Below are positions 4,570 through 8,613 of a stretch of 8,613 bases of DNA, piece after piece. The stretch covers positions 1 through 8,613 of the forward strand of contig JAQSVY010000080.1 of assembly GCA_029266935.1 (NCBI GenBank). Reading direction: 5' to 3'. This DNA comes from Burkholderiales bacterium. Its GTDB lineage: Bacteria; Pseudomonadota; Gammaproteobacteria; Burkholderiales; SG8-39. Position 1 is the stretch's first letter. Each line of letters starts with the position of its first letter. Both the position numbers and the translations under genes were made by a program. Under the pieces are notes generated by a model that ran no database searches, was not told where the DNA came from, and was given only the letters and a program-made list of their open reading frames with translations.

Positions 4570-7451
4570 CGTTTCGCTGCGCCCGCAATGCCTTGCGGAA
4601 AGCCGAGCACGAGAAGCAGGACCACGGCGCCGAGCGCGGCCCGCCAGTAATCGATGCTGCGCGACACCGAATCCTCCAGCCACGTGAAGAGCGCCGCCCC
4701 CCAGGCCGGGCCGGTGAGCGTCTGCACGCCGCCGAGGAGCACCATCACCAGGCCGTCCACCGAGCGCGACACGGAGAGCGTCTCGGGCGAGATGGACCCC
4801 TTGGAGAATGCGTAGAGGGCGCCGGCCACGCCCGCCGCGGCGCCGGCGATGGCGAACGCCGCCCATTGCACCGCGCGCACGTCGATGCCGATCGCGTCCG
4901 CGCGCAGCGGCGAATCGCGTCCGGCGCGAAGTGCGTAGCCGAAGGGCGAATAGGCCGCTCGCCAGAGAAAGACGATCCCTGCAGCGCAAGTGGCCAGGGT
5001 AAGGGAGTAGTAAGCGGCCTTGGAGGCGAGCCAGTCCGCCGGCCATACGCCGATCAGCCCGTTCGATCCGCCGGTGACGCGGTCCCATTGGAAGGCGACC
5101 GACCACGCGATCTGCGCCAGGGCGAGGGTGAGCATGGCGAGATAAACGCCGGAAAGCCGCACGCAGAACCAGCCAAAGAGCGTCGCGCCGGCGAGGGCGA
5201 GAAGCGGTCCCAGCGCCAGCGCGAGCTCCATCGGCAGCTCCAGGCGCAGCAGCGCCAGCCCGGCGCCATAGGCGCCGAGGCCGAAGTACGCGGCGTGCCC
5301 GAAGGACAGCATGCCCCCGGGGCCCATGATGAAGTGCAGGCTGACCGCGAAGAGGGCGAAGACGAGGATGTCGCCCATCAGGACCAGCGTGTAGTCGGCG
5401 GCAAAGACGGGGAGGGCGGCAAGCACACCGATCAGCGCCACCAGTCCGAGGATTGCCTTCGAGGGAACCTGCTCGAGCATCGGCTGCAGCGCGGCCGGGC
5501 CTCGCGCCAGCGCCTGTGGCCTGCCGAGAAGGCCGGAGGGACGCAGCACGAGCACGATTGCCATCACGATGAACTCCACCGCGAGCGTGATCTTGGAATA
5601 CCCCAGCCCGATGCAGAACGCCTTGACCTCGCCGATAAGGAGCGCGGCGAGGAACGCTCCGGGGATCGAGCCGAGGCCGCCGACGACGACGACGACGAAG
5701 GCGTCCGAGATCACGGAAAGGTCGACCTCCAGGCTCGCCGGCTCGCGCGGCACGGCGAGCGCGCCGCCCAAGCCCGCGAGCGCCGCGCCCAGCACAAAGA
5801 CGCCCGTAAAGAGCCAGCGCTGGTTCACGCCCAGCGCGCCGGCCATCTCGCGATCTTCGGTGGCGGCGCGCACCAGCACGCCCCAGCGCGTCTTCCTCAG
5901 GAGCAGGTGCAGCGAAACGAACACCAGCGGGCCGAGGACGATCAGGAACAGGTCGTACTGCGGGAACGCACGGCCGGCGATCTCGACCGCGCCGCGCAGT
6001 CCCGGCGCGCGCGGCCCCAGCATGTCCTCCGGACCCCAGGCCCAGAGGGCGAAGTCGCGGACGACGAGAACGAGCGCGAACGTGGCGAGGAGCTGCAGCA
6101 GCTCCGGCGCCCGGTAGATGCGCCGCAGAAATAGCGTCTCGACCGCGAGGCCGAAGAGCGCTACCGTCGCTGTGGCAACCAGAACCGCGGCCCAGAACCC
6201 CAGGCTGCCCGCAGCCCATACGGCGACGTACATGCCCAGCATGTACAGCGAGCCGTGCGCGAAGTTGACGATGCGGGTGACGCCGAAGATGAGCGACAGC
6301 CCGGCGGCGACGAGAAAGAGCGAGCTCGCGCCCGCGAGCCCGTTCAGGAACTGCAGACCCTTCTTCGCGAGCTGCCCGACGTACGCGCCCATGGTGGACT
6401 GGTGGTCGAGCGCTCGCCACTGGATCGGGCCGAAAGGCGAGGACATCCGCAGGCCCTTCAGCGCATCGACCAGCTTTTCCGTCTCGACGGCATTGGCCTT
6501 CTTCATCGCCGCGGCGGCGGCGTGGACGGCCGTGTATCCGACCACCGAGCCTTGCCGGGGATAGTCATTCCAGCGCTTGCGGTAGGCATCGAGGAACTTC
6601 CGGTGCTCCGGGGTGGCGATCTCGCTCCACGGGTACCCGGTCACCCACCAGCCCTCGGGGGTCTCGTCCCTGAGCGGGTCGAGATACTCGGGCTCGCCGG
6701 CGAGCAGGTTGAACACGGCGGTATTGCGGAAAAGGCCGCGCGTGTTGCCCTCGCGCACGAACTTCTGCAGGTCGGCGGCGAAGAGGGAGCTGAAGATGGC
6801 GTCGGGCTTCGCCTCCGCGAGCGCCTGCACCACGGCGCCGGCGTCGATCTTGCCGAGCGCCGGCGCCTGCTCCGCGACGAACTCCGCGCCCGGCTGCGCC
6901 TGGGAGAGGAGCTTCTTGAACGACGCCGTCGCCGACTGCCCGTACTCGTAGTTCGGATAGACAATCGCCCAGCGCTTCTTCTTCAGCTTCGCCGCCTCCG
7001 GCACCAGCATCGCGACCTGCATGTAGGTCGATGGGCGCAGGCGGAACGTGTAGCGGTTGCCGTTCTCCCAGACGATCTTGTCGGTGAGCGGTTCCGAGGC
7101 GAGGAACAGGACCTTGCGCTGGTTGGCGAGGTTGGCCACCGCGAGGCCGACGTTCGAGGCGAAGGTGCCCATGAGCACGTTCACCCGCTCCCGCGAGATG
7201 AGCTCCTCGGCCACGCGCACCGCATCGCCGGGCGTGCCGCCGTCGTCGCGCGTGACGAGCTCGAGCTTGCGGCCGAGCACGCCGCCGTTGTTGTTGATCT
7301 CCTCCAGCGCGAGCTCCATGCCCTTCTTGTAGGGCTCGAGGAACGCCGGGAACACCTTGTAGCTGTTCAGCTCGCCGATCTTGATGTTCTGCCCGAGGGC
7401 AGGGGACGCGGCGAGGATTCCCGCCGCCAATACGAGGTTCCGTAGTTTCAT
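4551..7451 (-). CDS. Fused substrate-binding protein - LivH permease - LivM permease (966 aa)
   Basis: Three subunits of one HAAT-type ABC importer lie in a single frame without a stop. Residues 1-20 are a signal peptide (cleavage near ALG/Q). Residues 22 to about 362 form a periplasmic binding protein, opening with IKIGELNSYKVFPAFLEPY and ending at QSTMGAYVGQLAKKG; relatives carry about 20-30 more residues here. At about 365 the LivH permease begins (LQFLNGLAGASSLFL, FGVTRIVNFAHGS) and runs to RPSGLLGRPQ near 646. A linker of about 11 residues leads to M658 and LivM (FALFAVSLHF, GPGGMLSFGHAAYFGLGAY), ending at 966. The ATG at 7451 has a Shine-Dalgarno AAGG and overlaps the upstream small gene by ATGA. 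No ATG, GTG or TTG opens LivH at the junction, and M658 has no Shine-Dalgarno. LivH-LivM fusions occur elsewhere; adding the receptor is unusual. Substrate unknown. Confidence 0.85.
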   Translation of the reverse strand: MKLRNLVLAAGILAASPALGQNIKIGELNSYKVFPAFLEPYKKGMELALEEINNNGGVLGRKLELVTRDDGGTPGDAVRVAEELISRERVNVLMGTFASNVGLAVANLANQRKVLFLASEPLTDKIVWENGNRYTFRLRPSTYMQVAMLVPEAAKLKKKRWAIVYPNYEYGQSATASFKKLLSQAQPGAEFVAEQAPALGKIDAGAVVQALAEAKPDAIFSSLFAADLQKFVREGNTRGLFRNTAVFNLLAGEPEYLDPLRDETPEGWWVTGYPWSEIATPEHRKFLDAYRKRWNDYPRQGSVVGYTAVHAAAAAMKKANAVETEKLVDALKGLRMSSPFGPIQWRALDHQSTMGAYVGQLAKKGLQFLNGLAGASSLFLVAAGLSLIFGVTRIVNFAHGSLYMLGMYVAVWAAGSLGFWAAVLVATATVALFGLAVETLFLRRIYRAPELLQLLATFALVLVVRDFALWAWGPEDMLGPRAPGLRGAVEIAGRAFPQYDLFLIVLGPLVFVSLHLLLRKTRWGVLVRAATEDREMAGALGVNQRWLFTGVFVLGAALAGLGGALAVPREPASLEVDLSVISDAFVVVVVGGLGSIPGAFLAALLIGEVKAFCIGLGYSKITLAVEFIVMAIVLVLRPSGLLGRPQALARGPAALQPMLEQVPSKAILGLVALIGVLAALPVFAADYTLVLMGDILVFALFAVSLHFIMGPGGMLSFGHAAYFGLGAYGAGLALLRLELPMELALALGPLLALAGATLFGWFCVRLSGVYLAMLTLALAQIAWSVAFQWDRVTGGSNGLIGVWPADWLASKAAYYSLTLATCAAGIVFLWRAAYSPFGYALRAGRDSPLRADAIGIDVRAVQWAAFAIAGAAAGVAGALYAFSKGSISPETLSVSRSVDGLVMVLLGGVQTLTGPAWGAALFTWLEDSVSRSIDYWRAALGAVVLLLVLGFPQGIAGAAKRWPFSR

Positions 7452-7645
7452 GTCTCGCCTTCGACTTTCGCGCCGCGGTCCGGCCTTATCTTGTCGGTAC
7501 CGGCGGGAAAAATTCTCCAGAACTCCCTGCGCACCAGGCTGGCGAGGGTCGCACTCTTGTTGAGCCCGTGGTACTTCGCCACCGCCTCGAGCATCGCGAG
7601 GTCGCGCGGCGTCGCCGAGAAGGTGCTGACCTTTGCCTTTGCCAT
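7448..7645 (-). CDS. Small ribbon-helix-helix-like protein, probable operon regulator
   Basis: The 65-aa product reads as one ribbon-helix-helix unit: a short strand (KVSTFSAT, 5-12), helix 1 (PRDLAMLEAVAKYHGL, 13-28), a turn (NKSATL, 29-34) and helix 2 (ASLVRREFWRIF, 35-46). A polar tail that is probably disordered follows (GTDKIRPDRGAKVE). RHH proteins (Arc/CopG/MetJ fold) bind DNA as dimers through the strand pair, and many regulate their own operon. The ATG at 7645 has AAGG upstream at suitable spacing. The stop overlaps the start of the transporter fusion (ATGA), so the two are probably co-translated. No toxin gene follows, which argues against a classical antitoxin. The fold is read from the residue pattern, not from a search. 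Confidence 0.72.
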   Translation of the reverse strand: MAKAKVSTFSATPRDLAMLEAVAKYHGLNKSATLASLVRREFWRIFPAGTDKIRPDRGAKVEGET

Positions 7646-7654
7646 ATATAAGCC

Positions 7655-7675
7655 TTGTATAACATTTGTACACCA
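7655..7675 (+). repeat. Direct repeat pair at operon promoter, candidate operator
   Basis: TTGTATAACA (7655-7664) and TTGTACACCA (7666-7675) match at 8 of 10 positions and are spaced 11 bp start to start, about one helical turn. They are flanked by CCTTG (7653-7657) and CAAGG (7674-7678). They overlap the predicted -10 and start site of the minus-strand operon. Tandem short sites about a turn apart are the usual arrangement for RHH repressors, and an RHH-like gene begins 10 bp away. Binding is inferred. Confidence 0.5.
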
Positions 7676-7694
7676 AGGACTGCGGCGCCGTCAA
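7659..7694 (-). promoter_or_regulatory. Predicted sigma70-like promoter for the transporter operon
   Basis: On the minus strand, TTGACG (7694-7689, 5 of 6 to consensus) is followed after 18 bp by TACAAA (7670-7665, 4 of 6). Transcription would begin near 7658, leaving a leader of roughly a dozen bases that carries the AAGG ribosome site before the ATG at 7645. The -10 box lies inside the direct repeats at 7655-7675, so a protein bound there would block this promoter. Confidence 0.5.
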
Positions 7695-7716
7695 TCGCGC
7701 CGGGCCCGGATTGACG
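7689..7716. repeat. Perfect 8-bp dyad spanning two opposed -35 boxes
   Basis: CGTCAATC (7689-7696) and GATTGACG (7709-7716) are perfect inverted copies separated by 12 bp, with arm centres 20 bp apart. Each arm contains TTGACG, read leftward for the transporter operon and rightward for the lipoprotein gene. The symmetry may simply be two back-to-back -35 elements, or an operator for a dimeric regulator acting on both promoters. Confidence 0.55.
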
Positions 7717-7740
7717 TCGCATCGCCGCGCGGCGTAGCCT
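7711..7740 (+). promoter_or_regulatory. Possible promoter for the structured leader and lipoprotein gene
   Basis: TTGACG (7711-7716) is a good -35. At 18 bp spacing lies TAGCCT (7735-7740), which matches only 3 of 6 -10 positions. The predicted start, near 7747, coincides with the first base pairs of the hairpin series beginning at 7746, which gives the call some support. The -10 is weak, so an activator or another sigma factor may be involved. Confidence 0.3.
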
Positions 7741-7745
7741 CTCGT

Positions 7746-7910
7746 CTGGGGGACACAGGACCCCCGGGAAGTATCCCGCCAAGACGGCTCCTGCCGTCCA
7801 ATCCTGCGAAGCGTAGGCGTGGTTCGCCGCGCCTAGCCGGGTCCTAACGCAGACACCCGGTCCAAAAAGACGAGTTCCGTCGCAAGCGCTGCTTCATTTC
7901 CCCGCCGGGG
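7746..7910 (+). ncRNA. Tandem hairpin region, candidate structured 5' leader or small RNA
   Basis: A series of stems can be drawn on the + strand: 7746-7752 with 7761-7767; 7766-7769 with 7774-7777; GACGGC (7783-7788) with GCCGTC (7793-7798); CCTGCG (7803-7808) with CGTAGG (7812-7817); GGCGTGG (7816-7822) with CCGCGCC (7827-7833) around a TTCG loop; 7836-7842 with 7855-7861; GACG (7869-7872) with CGTC (7878-7881); and CCCC (7900-7903) with GGGG (7907-7910). Some neighbours share bases, so alternative folds are possible. Four stems contain G-U pairs that would be C-A mismatches on the other strand, which points to a + strand RNA. I match it to no known riboswitch. GC-rich DNA forms hairpins easily, so this remains a candidate. 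Confidence 0.4.
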
Positions 7911-7917
7911 AAAGGAG
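7911..7917 (+). promoter_or_regulatory. Strong ribosome binding site of the lipoprotein gene
   Basis: AAAGGAG lies 5 nt before the ATG at 7923 and decides that start. It directly abuts the 3' arm of the CCCC/GGGG hairpin (7900-7910), so leader folding could affect ribosome access. Confidence 0.75.
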
Positions 7918-7922
7918 CAACC

Positions 7923-8594
7923 ATGTCGTACGGAATCGCAAGACTTGCGGCATCCCTGGGTTTCATCGCGGCCCTGAGCGGCTGCAACGAGCCGGTCGCC
8001 AGAATCGACCCGCCTGCCAGGACTTGGCACCTGAGCCCGAGGGGCGTCAGCGTGCGCGACGGCAGGACGGGGACGCTACTCGCCGAGGTCGCCCTGCCGG
8101 ACTGGCAATGGGCGGGCGAGCCCTACAGTTGCGACCCGGCGATCGCTGTCGGTCCTGGCGGCGAGGTGTTGGTGACGAGCGACGTGGCGCCGACGCTGTG
8201 GCGGATCGACCCGGTCAGTCTCGCCGTCACCACGCACCAGCCCGTGATCGACGCCGATAGCGACAGGGACGTGGGATTCACCGGCCTGGTGTACTCCCGG
8301 GTCCACGCCGCGTACTTCGGCGTGACCTACTACGGGTCGCTGTGGCGCATCGATCCGCTGCTGCGGCGCGCCCAGAAGATCGCGCTCGATGCGCCCGTCG
8401 CCGGCGCATGCCATATCACGCTGCGCAACCCGGAAGGGCGCCGACCCTCCGGACTTTGCATCCTGGGGAGCGAGGGCATGGCCACGGTCGAGCTCGCACC
8501 CGACCAGCGCTCCGGCTATGTCAGGCTCAGGCTGCCTTGCGTTCCGCCGGCGGGGGAAGCAGCTTCAGGCAGCGATCGATCCAGAGCGCCGTGA
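7923..8594 (+). CDS. Putative lipoprotein, possible beta-propeller fragment, unknown function
   Basis: The 223-aa product starts with a short signal sequence ending in a lipobox L-S-G-C, with C21 the lipidated cysteine, so the mature protein should be membrane-anchored and periplasmic. The body has two copies of an LWRIDP motif (residues 92-97 and 140-145) about 48 residues apart, each following a strand-rich stretch such as GGEVLVTSD or AAYFGVTYYGS. This spacing suits beta-propeller blades, as in YncE/NHL-like or sugar-binding proteins. The length allows only about three or four blades, fewer than a closed propeller. The last 20 or so residues (after LRLPCVPP) are compositionally unlike the rest and overlap a likely gene on the other strand, so a frameshift or shortened end is possible. 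No recognised family. It is transcribed away from the transporter operon. Confidence 0.68.
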   Translation: MSYGIARLAASLGFIAALSGCNEPVARIDPPARTWHLSPRGVSVRDGRTGTLLAEVALPDWQWAGEPYSCDPAIAVGPGGEVLVTSDVAPTLWRIDPVSLAVTTHQPVIDADSDRDVGFTGLVYSRVHAAYFGVTYYGSLWRIDPLLRRAQKIALDAPVAGACHITLRNPEGRRPSGLCILGSEGMATVELAPDQRSGYVRLRLPCVPPAGEAASGSDRSRAP

Positions 8595-8613
8595 GCTTTT
8601 CCTGCACGCCGTT
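8527..8613 (-). CDS. Probable C-terminal end of a convergent gene (5' part outside window)
   Basis: Reading in from the right edge on the minus strand, one frame stays open for 28 codons and stops at TGA (8527-8529). It encodes NGVQEKLTALWIDRCLKLLP followed by PPAERKAA, an amphipathic helix with a charged tail that looks like a genuine protein terminus, with mostly G/C third positions. It overlaps the end of the lipoprotein frame by 68 nt. Family not recognisable from so little sequence. Confidence 0.35.
   Translation of the reverse strand, partial: NGVQEKLTALWIDRCLKLLPPPAERKAA

Noticed and set aside
4593..6134. A 513-codon open frame on the + strand opposite LivM and LivH
   Set aside because: It is antisense to clear permease domains, is dominated by Arg, Glu, Gln and His, and has no recognisable domain; it reflects strong third-position GC on the other strand.
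4570..6420. Upstream extension of the livG frame across the permease region
   Set aside because: It is an Arg-rich shadow of LivH-LivM; the LivG domain starts cleanly at the ATG at 4569.
6255..7445. A 396-codon + strand open frame opposite the substrate-binding domain
   Set aside because: It has shadow-frame composition (Arg, Glu, Leu, Ala rich), no family resemblance, and is fully antisense to a well-supported coding region.
7452..7694. N-terminal extension of the fusion protein to a TTG at 7694
   Set aside because: It would run through the promoter and in a shadow frame of the RHH-like gene; the ATG at 7451 has a ribosome site and is followed directly by a signal peptide.
7816..7833. GGTTCG in a stem-loop resembling a tRNA T-arm
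   Set aside because: No acceptor, D or anticodon arms can be drawn around it; it is better read as one of the tandem hairpins.
7746..7861. Possible guanidine, cobalamin or other known riboswitch
   Set aside because: I could not match conserved cores of these classes; it is kept only as an unclassified structured region.
1..8613. CRISPR arrays, insertion sequences, tRNA or rRNA genes
   Set aside because: There are no regularly spaced long repeats, transposase-like proteins, terminal inverted repeats with target duplications, or RNA gene signatures.

Overview
The window is GC-rich, tightly packed bacterial DNA with G/C-biased third codon positions. The liv-type permease and ATPase sequences look like those of betaproteobacteria (Burkholderiales-like). 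I infer that from sequence style alone; there is no rRNA or other marker here to confirm it.

Layout: the left edge holds the C-terminal half of an MFS transporter (+ strand). It converges, with an 8-bp overlap, on a minus-strand cluster that fills most of the window. Read 5' to 3' from about 7645 down to 549, the cluster is: a 65-aa ribbon-helix-helix-like protein; a 966-aa protein that joins a periplasmic substrate-binding protein, a LivH-type permease and a LivM-type permease in one uninterrupted frame; LivG and LivF ATPases; an EthD-like small protein; a CDF cation-efflux transporter; and a CoA-transferase/acetyl-CoA hydrolase family protein. From the first gene to the CDF gene every boundary overlaps (4, 19, 8, 4 and 17 nt), so this is almost certainly one polycistronic, translationally coupled unit. 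A gap of about 129 nt with its own possible promoter separates the CoA-transferase.

A 277-bp divergent intergenic region (7646-7922) separates the cluster from a plus-strand lipoprotein gene (7923-8594). It holds a perfect 8-bp dyad whose two arms contain the -35 TTGACG hexamers of two opposed promoters. A pair of 10-bp direct repeats one helical turn apart covers the minus-strand -10. The + strand then shows a run of hairpins ending at the lipoprotein ribosome binding site. A probable gene end lies on the minus strand at the right edge.

Working model (inference): the cluster imports a small organic acid or amino-acid-like compound through a HAAT-family ABC importer, possibly under autoregulation by the RHH-like protein. 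The CoA-transferase family protein may act on the imported acid, but its usual catalytic glutamate position reads Gly. The most unusual items are the triple receptor-permease-permease fusion, the structured divergent control region and the altered CoA-transferase.
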